From positions 1,929,998-1,993,997 of the forward strand of contig BCHH01000008.1 of NCBI GenBank assembly GCA_001599595.1: DNA of 64,000 nucleotides, in the 5' to 3' direction. Numbering within the stretch: the first letter of the stretch is position 1; each line of letters starts with the position of its first letter. Source of the DNA: Beverwykella pulmonaria (taxonomy: Eukaryota; Ascomycota; Dothideomycetes; Pleosporales; Melanommataceae). The notes under the pieces are model-generated. The model made no database searches, was not told the origin of the DNA, and worked only from the letters and a program-made list of their open reading frames with translations. The translations under genes and the position numbers were made by a program. This document shows, in pieces, positions 9,853 through 22,322 of the stretch.

Positions 9853-12258
9853 GAAAAATGATGGAAAGTGTCAATTGGAAGGAGCATGGAGGGGATGAAC
9901 GAGAGCTGATTATGAAATGCGTTCCTTGGATGAGAGGACACGTGTGTGTACACCTACTATAAAGAAGTCTTCTTCGTATCATGATTGTTTATCGCATATA
10001 CCAATACAAAGCATTGTCCTTGAAATTTTTGGGTTGATGTTGTTGTTATTGTTGGTGTTGTTGTTGCTGCTGCTGCTGCCGTTGTTGTGTTTATTCCAAT
10101 GCTCCGATGGCCGGCTACTTGGCATGTGGACTGGCTTCAGGGCTGCGACGGCAAAAAGGATGACAAAGGTTGAAGTCTTGACCCCGAGGTATATGAAGGG
10201 AATATTTTTCTTCCGAGGCATGGATTTCGAGATCAGGAAAGCGTATTGATAGCGCCCTGTGACACCATGTGGTGGTACACCAACTCCGCATACTAGGTCA
10301 TGCAGTCCTCACGACGCATCGCACGGATCGTGGCGGTATTGATGGGTGAATTCTTTTTCATTGACATGCAAAAATGGAACACGTAGGAAGAGAGTTCTAG
10401 AAGTGCCCCTCGTGCTGAATTTGGAAAGAATCGATGCATCGAATATACTCAATCGCATGAGGGCACGTCAAATTTCAGGCTAGATGGGCCATTCGACCGC
10501 ACGGTGCCCGCCAAGCTCGATATTCAGAGGTGCGACACGCTTTGGTGTTTCTGAGGAATGGAAATTCGCCCAATCAGGGCAGCATGGTCAGCAACGGGCT
10601 CAGCGCATTTCCGTATTGGGCACGCTCTTGGAAATATTGGTGTGTGATCACCCGCATGTGCAGACGAGCGAGCCGTTTCGGGATGGCGCGTGGGGTCTTC
10701 AACGTCTCTCTCGTCGTCGGACTTTTTTGCGTCTCTGCAGGCTAACGTTCGGGAAATTGGCAGGACTGATGAGGATGCAGTTGGGGCAGGGAGACTGATG
10801 GAGAGATACACGAGGGGAAGGGAATGCCGATGCAGCGGAGTGGAAGCAAAAGTCAATTCGTGCTCTTCTACGTTGCAGACGTGTGACAACGGAGAAATAA
10901 TATTTTATTGGAGCACAGTCCAAGAAAAGCAAGCGTTTGTTGAGACGGCGACAAATGGTGTTGGCGCTGGCAAGAATGTACTGGTCGCGTGTTCGGAGAG
11001 CAGAGGTGGCCCAGCGCTTGTACTGGCTCGCACAGCGACCCAGCTGAGAAGCAGCGGAGTGGGGGACTGCGGAGAAGGAACGCCTCTCTCTGTCCGCTGT
11101 GCGTCGCGAGGCCATCCATGGCCTGCAGCGGGTGTGGAGACATCGCGAACGAGGTCGTGGGCGTCTTTGTCGTCCTGACAAGTGTTCGTGCATGGCCGAC
11201 GCAGGGGCTATGGGCGCGCACTGGCCGGGCGGCCGCCTATATCGGGCCTGGCGCGAGAGCCGAGAAGTGAACTCGACGCGACGCGTCGGTTTGGTGTTCC
11301 TGGGCATTGGCACAAGTGAGGGCACCAGTGAGGGTGCAAATGGTTGTCACATAGAAGCCTTCATGGTCGGCGCGCGTGGCCATTGTGCTGAAAGCTTGCA
11401 GCAGCTGCTAAAGCGTTGGACGGCAGTCCTCGCCTCTCGTGCATTTCGAGTTTGGAGTGCTGAGAGGTCTTGCTGATCCCGTCCGACGTGCTGCGTGCGC
11501 TATCGCTGGCCTTAGCGTCCTCTTAGCGCCCTGGCCGCGCCCGATTAGCCTCTCACCCGCCTGAATCTTCACCTGCGCACCTGCACCTCGCACCTCACCA
11601 CCTCATCCACTACCACGCACCTCACCATTCCTCCTCCTCATCCTCCTCCTCTCCCCTCTTCCTCCTCCTCAGGCCGCTCCCACGCCTCAACACCACGCCA
11701 GGCTCCCGCCATGCCTTGACTCCTCGCCTCGACTCTCTTCACGCCTGTTCCTTGAGTACTGTTATGGACCGCGCTTGACGATCCCCGAGCTCTCCTTCGC
11801 TTGCGCCCGCTGTGGACCTGCTTGTCTCGCCAGCATCACCCACGACCATAAAGTGTCGGTGAACGTCGGGTGCCTTCCACCGCCGCCCTCACCACCTCGA
11901 GCGCGTGCCCGAGTGTGTGCGTGCCCTCTCCTCGCCGTTACCGAATTTTTCCTTGCGCTTCCAGCCCTCTCAGTCGACCGCGCATCCTCGCCCGCGTCGC
12001 CGTAGACCTATATACCACCGTTCCTTGCCTTCAGCCAGCCTGCAACGTTTCTCTAGGCCTCAGTTCGCGCATTGAGTTGCGCGCGCAGCCTTGCGACAAT
12101 CTCACGCCCGGCTCGAATCTCCTTGATCACCTGTGTAACCGCGGTGCAGCTCGCACAATCGCGTTCGCAGCACCCGAACTACTGTTGGTATCCGCCGCCT
12201 ATCAGCAGCCGCCCTGCATAGTTAGGACCCAGCGACAAACACCAGCATTCGCATCTCG
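9853..12258. other. Intergenic / long 5' region, low-complexity tracts
   Basis: A GTT/GCT-type microsatellite lies at about 10036-10090. From about 11570 to 11720 the sequence is strongly pyrimidine-rich (CTC/CTT repeats). Frames on both strands at 10690-11476 are GC-rich, overlap each other and have no motif, so none is called. The segment right of about 11700 is probably promoter and leader of the 12420 gene. Confidence 0.5.
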
Positions 12259-12318
12259 GTAAGCTGCTGATGCATTGCAATTCTCATTGCGCTTTCATTG
12301 TCCATTGCTTCCTTGCAG
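12259..12318 (+). other. Probable 5'UTR intron (60 nt)
   Basis: GTAAGC at 12259, a CTGAT branch-like site and TTCCTTGCAG ending at 12318 make a good intron 101 nt before the ATG at 12420. The flanking exonic sequence is not needed for coding, so I place it in the leader. Confidence 0.55.
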
Positions 12319-12419
12319 AGTGTTGAAATTGGGTTCCCCTACCAAGGGATCCTTACGCACCACGAAATACTGCGCTGTCTACAACTGGCCACTAACGCAT
12401 CCCGCGACAGGCCGACAAG

Positions 12420-14309
12420 ATGGAACAGGAACGCCCCCATCTATCCATAACCCTCCCGCGCAACTTCATGTTCCATTACCACGACGGGCAGGCGCCACAA
12501 ACCCCAGAGCCTGAGTCGCAGCCAGAAGAACTCCAACCGCCTGCCCCTCCGCGGCAGACGCTCAAGGTCCGCCGACGCCGCACTACATATGTCCCAAACC
12601 ATGACTTCGACGACTTCGCAGACGTCGTACCAATTCCGACGATCGAGGTGCCAGAACTCCACTCCGACGCCTCCATTGATCTCCCGTCGCTACCACATAC
12701 CCTCGACACTGGATATCTCTCCCCTGGAGTATCTTTTGGTCGCATGCTATCGCCTCCAAAGACACCAGTGTCCCAGATGAGAGGCCATGGCGGCTTTGAC
12801 GGCCCTCAGCATTGGTCCGACGTGGATCAAGCCAGCCAGAGCGAAACATCAAGCAGACCGACGTCCTCGTCCGGCTTCTCAGACTCGTCTGTGTCCTCCA
12901 GAGGCAGTTTCGACTCGTTTCCATCCTTGGGCGGTAGCTGCACGAGCCCCGAGGAAGATATGACTGACCCCTTCTCTTTCGACTCACCGGAAATCAAATA
13001 CCGCCATCTCAGCTCTCCACTTGCCGCCCACCAGCCACACCCGCCCAAGAAGCTGAAGCTGAGGGCGACTTTCACCGAAGAGATGGACTACCATCTGTGG
13101 ATGACGTACATGAAATACCTGCAAGACCCTACCGTGACCCCGTTCAAAGCCCTCCCGAGCACATGTCCACCGAATGGAGTCTGCCATCGCGTCGCAAGGA
13201 TGGCGAGGAAGACATGGGGAGCTCGGACTTCCTCTGCTATGGGTAGCGCCCGAGCTGCTTCCCAGTTTTCTTCACGCTGCGGAACTCCAGACACGATCAA
13301 GCCTGCAAAGAGCGGGAGCAGCACTCCGGTCCCGGGATCTAGCAAGCCGTATCCACGATACCCTACCGAGAAGCAGTGTCGACGACGACTACGAGATCTC
13401 GCCAAGCAGAAGCCGACTCTGTCTGCTCACTACCAACGCCTGCTCAACCGCAGATCGCCATCGCCGCTGCAGTCTTCGCCGCAGCAGCCTTCACAGCCTC
13501 CTGGCTTGTCATCTCCCTTCCCTTTGGAAGCTCCGAGCTTCTCTACACGGGACATGAACGTGTCTCTAGCCACTAGCACCGCTGCTTCTATGCAGTGCGG
13601 CAACCCGTTGGCAGAGTTGGCAAGTGAACCGACGCCTCGACCTTCGGAAACCAGCTGGTCAAACATGCGCTCCTCAGCACACCAGAAGTCCCAATCGCTG
13701 CACATTGGCCTAGGTCTTGGTATCAGTAACATGGTTCGATCACCGTTCCAGACAATGTCCCAAATGACCGACCAGAGCCTCAATCAACACAATTCCCAGA
13801 CCTGGCATGCTCCGTCAGCAAAGCCACCTAAGTTAGGCTCTCCTCTCCAGTTGCACGCCCCGAGACCCATTTCACGCCCCTTCAAGCGTCGTGCTTTGCA
13901 CAACTTCGAATCGCATGTTCGAAACCGAGGAAATAGCTTCGTAGACCAAGTCTTTGGCGCGCCTGCCGAATCTAGCCATCGTCGTGTCCGGAGCCGGGGT
14001 TTCAGTTTGGGAGATATGGTGGAAGGTGCCCGAAGGCTTCCTCTTTCCACTTCAGGGCCATCAGAGTTCAATCCGTTTGCGGATATCAACACGCTGATGC
14101 ACAGTGATTCTCCTCGACCCCTCGTAGGCCAGGAATCCCAAGGACAGGGCACGGTCCGTTTGGGATCGCCCTTCGACGCTCGACCCAACAACACTTTCCC
14201 ACGTACCTCATTCTCGTACGGATTTGAACCGCCAGTATCCTTTGAGCAGCGTTTCGCCAGCTTCAACCCCAATCTACCGAGCGACCCGGCTCAGTTGCCT
14301 CGTCTATAG
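12420..14309 (+). CDS. Probable nuclear regulator with Myb/SANT-like helix region (629 aa)
   Basis: This is one long exon; the ATG at 12420 is the first in frame after the leader. The N-terminus is Pro/Glu-rich, then Ser/Thr-Pro-rich. Around residues 208-262 there is a compact segment, KKLKLRATFTEEMDYHLW followed by MTYMKYLQDPTVTPFK and GVCHRVARMARKTW, which resembles a tryptophan-spaced DNA-binding helix bundle. A second basic piece (YPTEKQCRRRLRDLAK, then HYQRLLNRRSPSP) follows at about 315-350. The remainder is disordered with many S/T-P sites. I recall the two conserved blocks as a pair in uncharacterised ascomycete proteins but know no name. The long leader, possible leader intron and disordered composition fit a regulated transcription factor; that is inference. 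Confidence 0.75.
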   Translation: MEQERPHLSITLPRNFMFHYHDGQAPQTPEPESQPEELQPPAPPRQTLKVRRRRTTYVPNHDFDDFADVVPIPTIEVPELHSDASIDLPSLPHTLDTGYLSPGVSFGRMLSPPKTPVSQMRGHGGFDGPQHWSDVDQASQSETSSRPTSSSGFSDSSVSSRGSFDSFPSLGGSCTSPEEDMTDPFSFDSPEIKYRHLSSPLAAHQPHPPKKLKLRATFTEEMDYHLWMTYMKYLQDPTVTPFKALPSTCPPNGVCHRVARMARKTWGARTSSAMGSARAASQFSSRCGTPDTIKPAKSGSSTPVPGSSKPYPRYPTEKQCRRRLRDLAKQKPTLSAHYQRLLNRRSPSPLQSSPQQPSQPPGLSSPFPLEAPSFSTRDMNVSLATSTAASMQCGNPLAELASEPTPRPSETSWSNMRSSAHQKSQSLHIGLGLGISNMVRSPFQTMSQMTDQSLNQHNSQTWHAPSAKPPKLGSPLQLHAPRPISRPFKRRALHNFESHVRNRGNSFVDQVFGAPAESSHRRVRSRGFSLGDMVEGARRLPLSTSGPSEFNPFADINTLMHSDSPRPLVGQESQGQGTVRLGSPFDARPNNTFPRTSFSYGFEPPVSFEQRFASFNPNLPSDPAQLPRL

Positions 14310-17169
14310 GCGGTCAACCTTCCTTCTACCAAACGGTATTTGTGCATATGTGCCTGGTTTGCATCATCGGCGTTGTTAGCATCGGCCTTCAGAGGAGCGC
14401 CATCCATTGCATCTTACACGGGTCCCGGAATCATCTCATTGTGGAACAAGCACACCACCATCTGGCTTGCGGCCCGTCATCCACCATCTCAAAAGCATCT
14501 CCTATGTTTTGTCCATGCTTGCGCTTACCTTTCGACTTCTTCGACCTTTCCCATACTTTTGTGTCCCTAACTTTCTTCGAGGACCATACTTGATTGTTTT
14601 GAGGACTGGCCGTTTTATTTTGGATTCTTTCTTCCAATGGCTTACGTATGACTGGTGTACAACAACAGTCTCATTCTGTCATGCTCCTTTCTCGTTCACC
14701 TCTTCCATCGGGACCGGGGCGGGAAACGACGTTGGATGTAAGGCAGGTTTCAAGGTTTTGAATCTGCTCTGCTACTATATGTTGACATCTTGGTGTCGAT
14801 GCCTATCATATCTTGTTAGCATTTCGCAGCACCATTCTGACAACAACCTTTTTGGCTTGTCTCGTTGCTCTTCTTTGTCCCACGGACTCCCTTCAATCCC
14901 CCCTGACTCGCTTTGTATATTGGACGCACCATGGCCTACGCCGCACGACGAATATTTTCATTTCCTTCTCATTTCTCTTCCCAAATAATATCCGGCGCGG
15001 CATCTTCTCTCCTTTGTCCTTCTGCCTGCAGCTCTTCTGTCTATCTCCTTGCTCACTTACGACGGCACGTTACCAACTCATGACGGACGGATGGATCGGA
15101 GAATGGGGTTTTTGTGTTCGGTTCGGTGGACGGATCGGATCGGATTCTGGGGCTTCTCGAAGCTATGATTGCGACGATACGACCAACGGCAATGACTATG
15201 AGTATCGTATGTGAATGGCTAATCCCTAATCAAATCTTTTTGCCTTCTGGCGGTGGAGCTTTTCTGCGGCACGCAAACGGGGTTATTTGTGTGGATGTTC
15301 TGAAGGGAAGGCTGGACGGATGGCTTGGAAGCGGATCTAATGGAACGGACAATGTTCTGGAGGATTCGTCTGGCGGTGGTTGAAAACCGGTTCTTTCTGA
15401 AGAGACATCTGAGCGGGTTAGCTAGTTTGAATCCATGGTGGAGATTTGTCAAGCCCTGGTGCACCCTACGTGTGACCTCAAGTGTAGTGATGTTGGAGAA
15501 TGGAGGGACTGGGTGAGTGTCCCATATATGTGATCGATAGAGTATGTGTTGCACTGAGAAGAAACAGTACTGACCTGTGTCATTTTGAGGTATGAAGCCA
15601 GATACTAGAAGCTGGAAAAATGGGTCGTGTGTCTGGTCGTTTCTGGTCCCCCAACCCAGCCCCTCCATGCACGTCAGAGAAGAGTTTTGACCGCCCCCCT
15701 CAGCTGCCGAGCCGGTCTGGGCTTTGCCGCTGCAGCAGAAAAAAAAAAGGTTACTCTTCGGTGAGGAAATACACTAGAGCTAACTGCTAATGTTTCACCA
15801 AGGCTCTTTTGCAGGGATTGCCGCCGAAGAGTCGACGCACACTCGAGGATGGGCGAATAACAATTTTCCCATTGCGTGCCGGCCGAGAGTAGTGCAAAGT
15901 GGTGGAGGGCGGTATGACATGTTAAAGTGGTTTTTTTGTGGGACGTCAGGTGCCGGCGTAAAAGCGTGAGACGCGTTGGGCGTTTCGGGGTGCGGCGAGG
16001 AAAGGTTGGGCGAAGGCGTATTTGTGAGGGATTTCGAGTAGGGGAGAAGAGGGATAGAGGGACGGAGGTCTATGAATTTAGGTTTGAGAGAGACATAGGG
16101 AGGTTGAGAGAGAAAGAGGGAGGTAGAAGGAATTTAAAGAGGGTGGAAGATAGTGTGGGTGGTGGGCGAAGTGCCTGCAGGTGTAAGCGATATAAAGGTG
16201 GATGGGATGAGGTGAGAGCGAGGATCCCATAAGCCTCGGAGTTTGCGGCGTCGGCCTGGACTTGTTCTTTGCTGCATTTCCTGGATGCTTATGGATCGAA
16301 TCGTGTCGCCCAAATCGTGGTGTGGTGGTTGAGCGGAACGAGGACGCGGAAAACTGAGGAATGAGAGCATTCCAAGGTTGGACATTGACCACGTCTCAAG
16401 GCTGTTTTGTTTGTATTTTCTATGACCACATGGAAATTTCTTTGAAGGCGGAACGGGACAATAGAGGCAAATGCCGTTTGAGTACTTAATTGCAGCTTGA
16501 GCAAATATGCTCGCGAGCATGCGGTAAAAAGATTGGGTGGTAAGCAGGAGGCAATCTCTCTCCCTTCACCCAAGCAGGCCTGCCAGTAAGCCGTATTCTT
16601 CGCTGCTGTCCTCTCGCGCCATTTAGAGATATCAATTGCAGACAATTCCTTCATCGTTTGGGCGCGGAAAACTTCTCCGCTCGCGAGCAACCATCCTCAA
16701 GGCAGCCAACGCTAGTCACGTTAATCCGATGGAAATATTCGAATAACACGGACGGTATATCTTTCTGTTTGCGAAATCTACTGCTAGATGTTCCTAAACC
16801 AGTATGGGAGTGATTGGGAAAAGTCTTATCCCGATGTACCTTACCTGTTGCACGCGTTTCCTGCAGCAAATACCCCAAGCCTCAGTATTACCTATATCTA
16901 CTAAAGCTTCTTCACGCTGAACGGCAACAATTTCCCAATCCTTCGATCCACGGATGCGCTCAGCTAGAACGTCGTTGCACCATTGTTATTCCACCCCGCG
17001 CAATTGACGCTTTTCTAAGGACGTTGCTAGTTAATTGAATCGAGTACAGACGATTGCCAACTATTATATCTACCACCTAATCCCTCACGATAAACGCCTC
17101 AAGTTTTGACGTTGAAAACCTCAACCTCAACCAAGACCCAAAACCCTCAATCCCTCCAAAGGACGGTCA
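14310..17169. other. 3' region and intergenic, no gene recognised
   Basis: The first few hundred bases are probably 3'UTR. The plus frame at 14407-14988 is Ser/Phe/Leu-rich without motif, and minus frames at 15219-15668 and 16289-16690 likewise look accidental. A poly(A) run lies at about 15730. Confidence 0.5.
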
Positions 17170-17740
17170 CTACCTCTTCCTCACCCTGCTGCTCCGAGAG
17201 CCGCGAGACATGATTTACTAGTATGCTCTCACGGTGGAGCTGGGGCTCTTCGGCCAACTCGACTAAGAACTTTGTGTGTATCCCAAGCTCGCGTGTATCC
17301 CAAGCTCTTTGTTTCCCTCCGTGGCATCCGCAAGAGCATTGAAGTCATGGAGCTTGACGGCCATAACTAGGAGAGAGTCGAACCAGATGCGGTACAACTG
17401 TCGCCAATTGTACCAGGAGACGTCGCGCCTAGGTCTCGGGCTCAATGATCTGACCTTCCACAACTCAATGACACAGGAATCGAAGACGGTGACCGCGATA
17501 TATCATTTCACGAGGTGCCTTCGGCGCTGTTCGTCAAAACCACAAGAGAGTAAAGTAACCGTCTTCCAGGATGCGTCATACTTCGGAGCAAGTGCAGAGG
17601 CCTCAGTCAGGCATTCCAGGGCTTCAGATGTTGACCGGATTTGGCATATTTACTCAACTATCCAATTTCAGCTTATAGCACCCGAAAGAGCAGGTTGTCG
17701 TACGACGGAATTGGACCACGCCTATTATATCTCCATGTAA
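17170..17740 (+). pseudogene. Decayed 2EXR/F-box-like gene remnant
   Basis: One frame reads REPRDMIY-stop-YALTVELGLF at about 17196-17250, a stop, then CRQLYQETSRLGLGLNDLTF at about 17398-17457. The pair 'LP.ELRDMIYEYAL' and 'CRQ.Y.ET..L....N.F.F' is the signature of a large Pezizomycotina family of F-box/2EXR-like proteins. TAG at 17219-17221 stands where the family has Glu, and a TAA follows near 17264. There is no credible start. The stretch is a broken gene in the accessory region. Confidence 0.5.
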
Positions 17741-19153
17741 TATACCGCGGTGTCCTCGAGGACCCTTTCCCTGTTCAACTTAGTGTCGGACATGATTGAG
17801 GTTTGTTGAAAACTACGCATACTATGCGAATGCTTACCAAATTCTACAATACGACAGACAACGCACCGAGGGACATTGGAAAATCTGCGTATTTCGACGG
17901 TATACAAATTGAGGAAGATGACCTGTAACCTAAATAGTATTCTTCGTGGGGTTCTTTGGCAATATCTTAGGCAGAGCGGGTAGAACAAGCGAGGAGAATG
18001 GTTGGGTATGAGATTTGAGAGCATGAGAGGCGGTATACCGGCACGGCGAATGGTCAAATTTGTTAAAGACGAAGGTTAATCAATCGGCACGAGACTTTCG
18101 TAAATTCGGCTGTCGACCCTTCGCTGCTTCTCGGCTCGACTTTCCTTCTCCTTCAGATCTAGTCTTGTATTGGACCTTGGCTATTTTCTGCGTTATCTTA
18201 ATCTTCTACTCTGGCCCCTTGAGCTTTGATAAGAAAATGTGCGACCTCCGACCTGGCATTGAGACGTCAGACTGTGTGCGCATGTGTAGCGCAACTGCAA
18301 TCTTTTCGCGATGCTGAGATGACGGCAGTGAATTTTCACTTGCTGGTCCATCCCTCCATCGTCCTGATAACAGCTCAAAACCACGATGAGTGAATGTCAC
18401 TTTATCACGAGACCTTGGCTAATATATATCTACTGTAGCTAGCCATGGCTTTAAACACTACCACTCACAACCCTACAGGCCCAGGCAACTCAACCATACG
18501 CAAACGGCAAAAATCCGCTAGACTACTAGCATAATCTCTCCTCATAGGTGACGAACTTCTTACTAAGTCTAATTGGATGACTGTGCGCAAAGCTCGCTAA
18601 CACAAAACCACAAAAGCCTCTCACGAAACAAATCATGTGCCCACTCCGACACATTACCTCGATCTTCCGTGGCCCGTCTCGCACAGTCGTGGAGGAGCCG
18701 ATATCACATACCTCATTGGAGAGCAACTGTACTTTTACACCATCGCCATGAGGCATGAACGCCCCAATTAGCTCGACCACATTCCACTGCGAGCATATGG
18801 AATTCTGCAAAACTTCTTGTTGGAATGGTACCCATTCAACCCACTGTGTTGTACGAAATTTTGCCTATGTCTTCTCTTTTAAACCGTACAAGAGCCGGAA
18901 GTAATGGAGAATCGCTCTTGCCAAGGGGGATTGGAACACTTGAAGGACGTTAAGCTGCGGCCTATTACAAAAATATTTGCAGCTTGAGATGGCTACTGTT
19001 TGCAAGGGTGAGAATTTTGGAATACGTAAAGAAAGACTGGGAGGGTCGCGAACACTCAAGAATAGAAGAGTTCCTGTCGCCCTCTATGGCACTGGTGATT
19101 TATCGAAATGACGGTAGTTGAACAGAATCGATTATAACGCTCGGATAAAGAGT
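17741..19153. other. Intergenic, nothing recognised
   Basis: Only short overlapping frames are present. No repeats or RNA genes are evident by eye. Confidence 0.5.
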
Positions 19154-20356
19154 CTATAGTGGGTGAGTATTCGAGGCTCTTGATGCGACAGTGCTTCGCG
19201 AACCGAAGAAATTACTTGTCAGCGCTGAGATAAGAGAATGAGCAATGAGCAAAGATAAAGAGGTTGCCTCGACTGTCTTCTCAATCGTGAGATCATGCTT
19301 CAACCTCCCATCAGAAAGCAGCAAAATCTCGGGGAGCCATTCCAGCGCGGCGCCCCCATTCACCATCTGTATAAGAGCTTCACCCACTACCCAGAATTAA
19401 TGAATTCCTCCTCTATTGATCACTGCAACGATCAATTCGTCATAGCCATCTCTCCGTTCAAGAGACGAAGGTAGACAACCGATGAGGCGCTCCGTTAGCC
19501 GTCATGCCCGAGATACTAGTCCATGCGCTCACTATCTTACCGTTCCATTCGGCACATCGAGAAGATTACTCAAGGTAGACTGGAGGTGCTCGGTAGTCCT
19601 GCGATCCATCCACGAGTTGCCTGTGTCAAGCACTTCTTTCGCCCTGTTGAAACCACAACCAAAGAAGTAATAGCCAAACTATACGTAATGCTACAGATAC
19701 AATAACGCGCTCGTTATTGCACCGCTCTTTGAATATATCTCCGGCTTCTGAAGGATTTCCTAGCAGAACGAGTTGCGTTTCTCATCTTGCAGCGTTTTTG
19801 TCTCGTGGCAGGGAAACACGATACCTCGTAACACAGAGACTATATGTCCGGAGTAAGCGTTTGTAAAGTGAATCGCACTCTTGGCGCAGAAAATTCTGTG
19901 AGGCGTGTTATGGATGTAAGAATGTAAGGTACCAGTCGTATCTTATACGCTCTTGGAGACAGGAGTGTTCGCTTCCACTTCCAACCGAGGTGAGTGATCT
20001 ATACGCAAGTGTTTCCAAACTGCCATGATGAACCGATAAGTGACATAAAATAGACCGGCAGAAAAAATGCCCCAAGTACTCCATGTGTGCCGTATTTTTA
20101 GAAATTTCAGTTTCCGTGTCCATTGTAGAGATTGGTTAAGTCTGTACCTTTCAGGCTCTTCTCCACTGATGAATGCATTCGGACCTTCCCTCTCAAGCTT
20201 GAATTTTTCATATTCCCTAACGCATATCTTCATACTCTCGAACATGAACTGGACCTTAACGGCATATACTGGGGTAACAGCTTGGGCCTTCGACTTCACC
20301 GCATCCTTTGTTGCCTCAATTTTTTGGTAGGTGAAAACTAGAAACTTGACAGCCAT
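19154..20356 (-). pseudogene. Unrecognised decayed minus-strand coding region
   Basis: Three coding-like pieces occur on the minus strand. The first, 19943-20356 (ATG at 20356), is 137 aa with a Lys/Glu-rich helical N-half and one likely membrane segment (WGIFSAGLFYVTYRFIMAVW). The second, at about 19600-19540, reads AKEVLDTGNSWMDRRTTEH... and is followed by a GTAAGA donor-like site. The third, 19154-19387, reads GEALIQMVNGGAALEW.... Stops separate them. They may be exons of one broken gene or unrelated remnants. I do not recognise a family. Confidence 0.25.
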
Positions 20357-20619
20357 TTCACTTCCCCAAGAGTCTCGGAGTCTGGCGTATAGCGGTCTAT
20401 GGGGTGATAGAAGTTTTTTTCATTTTCTCCGTGGCGGCCGACCATGGCGTACGTGACCCTCTGAATGCTATCGTAATTGTAGCATACTAACTGATCACTA
20501 ATGGAGGTTATTGGGGCCTGACATACACTTTTTGATTCCACTAAGTTCATTTTGGAACCATCCACTCACTCGAGCGATAGTGGAGGAATTCTTCCAAGTC
20601 CCATCCTCTGCCCACACGT

Positions 20620-21990
20620 CTTAGCAGTTGCAGACTCTGCTCATCCATGCCCGTCCGCGGCGGGGCATACTGGTGGACTTCTGCACTTGCCCCTCCTCGC
20701 TGGTTCCCCCTATTGTCCTCCATTGCAGGTTATGTAACCGCTTTATAATTGTTCACAGCAGTGGCAAGCTTCTACTATGCTGGTTCCTAGAGTCTCTACA
20801 CAACCATCGCCATCAGTCGTCCTGGATTTGTCCCTACTTTAGCGCAGGAGATGGCAATAACCGTGACAGTGGTGTTCATATGGGCTCTCGCAATGGTGTT
20901 GCGATTGGAAAAGATGAGTCTTGTATTCTTCGTTTCCAGTTATTACCGTGAAAGATGGGAAACCTATCGATGTAAGTTGCACTGACATATTCACAGCTGC
21001 TGTCCTTGTTGCTTAAATGCTTGCCTTTATTAGTCTCCCATCGCTCATGCTGCCAAAAAAAAAGGACTTCGCCTCCAGTATTGATGTATTTGGTTCCTTT
21101 GAAGTTTCACAGGCTTACCTGCTGGGATTGCCGTTTCCTTCACGTGCTTCTTCGTTGCATGGATAGTTCATTCTGCTTGGGAAGCTATAGCCAATGTAGC
21201 CGAGGGAACATATAAGGCCGCCTGAGCTGTGCTGAAAGCCATGATCACACCCTACCTCGTCACAGCTGTTGTGGGAACTATTACCTGCATCAATGCAGTC
21301 TTTGCATCCATGTAATTAGTCGGCAGTGTTGGATCCAACGTGAGTTAAGTCCAAGTCAAAACCTATCACTAATTCAATATACTTGAGCCAGAGTTCTCAA
21401 TAGTGGCTTCGCATGATTTAATTTTCTTGTCGAGAACTGGGGCCCCCAACAAACATTTGATTTCCTAATTGTAGAGCTTGTAGCTACCATTATCAGTGGC
21501 AGCGGATTTCTCCTCGCCAACGGTTTTCAGATTGCTAAATTCATCAGAGATGGCGGTCTCCCATTTTTCAGTCATCTCAATTTCGTTGATTTTGGAAACA
21601 ATTCGCTGGATTACTTAATATTAGCTCTTGTCTGCAGTAACTTCCCTATCCTACTCGCCCTTTCATCGGTCGCCATTGGAATAATATATATGCCACCACC
21701 ATGGTTGGCCTCATTACTCTGCCTATCCCAGTATGTCTTCGGATCTTTGCTAGGAAACGATTTGGACCGGGACTCTTCAGCTTGGGGTGCTGGGGCAAGA
21801 CAGACTCCACCTTTTTATTCTTGGAGCTGTTGTTGCTCTGGTGGTATCAGGGTTTTATCTGCCTTGGGTGGGGCAAGGCATACAGAGGAATTCATTTAGA
21901 TACGCTGCAGGAGTACCTAGACAACAATAGAACAAGGGAAGGTTGCTCGGGCTGGACCTTAAAGACTTCGATACTAAGATGCCTACTCCC
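20620..21990 (+). pseudogene. APC-superfamily amino-acid/choline permease, pseudogene
   Basis: Pieces of a fungal GABA/choline-type permease appear in order across three frames. They are SMPVRGGAYWWTSALAPPRW (about 20644), AMAITVTVVFIWALAMVLRL (about 20850), FGSFEVS (about 21090), VSFTCFFVAWIVHSAWEAIANVAEG (about 21136), IISGSGFLLANGFQIAKFIRDGGLPFF (about 21494), and LITLPIPVCLRIF with KRFGPGLFSLG (about 21705). GGxYxWxxxLAP, FxxDGGLPF and the Pro-Gly-Phe-Ser-Leu-Gly block are hallmarks of the family, which carries amino acids, choline or GABA across membranes. Several in-frame stops and frame changes cannot all be introns, so the gene is dead. Confidence 0.7.
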
Positions 21991-22322
21991 AGAAGCTAGG
22001 TAATGCGAATCTCTGAAACGAAGTTTTTCGGTTTAATGTCAAGATCGGTGGATTCTTTATACCCTATCTACAATACATAATGTCTATCGTAGGTATCTTT
22101 CCTTGATTCATTTTAATGTCTTCGTACTCCTCGCAATAAAAGAGTATGCAGGTAGTGTCTAGTGAAGCCCACATGCAACCCGCCCGCTAATATATTACTC
22201 CGAATGGATCGAAATTCAACCACATCCAAGGTCCAGAAAACACCGCCTATTTACAGAGAGTCACTGATCTACATCATCCTCCACCTGAAATCCTAGGGAT
22301 TATGGCTGTGGGAATTGGTTGG

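Noticed and set aside
10699..11325. Minus-strand 208-aa frame
   Set aside because: Arg/Pro/Ser-biased GC-rich translation, overlapped by several other long frames, no motif or splice logic.
12441..13783. Several minus-strand frames under the 629-aa gene
   Set aside because: Antisense shadows of GC-rich coding sequence.
14407..14988. Plus-strand 193-aa frame after the putative regulator
   Set aside because: Lies in probable 3'UTR; Ser/Phe/Leu-biased without motif.
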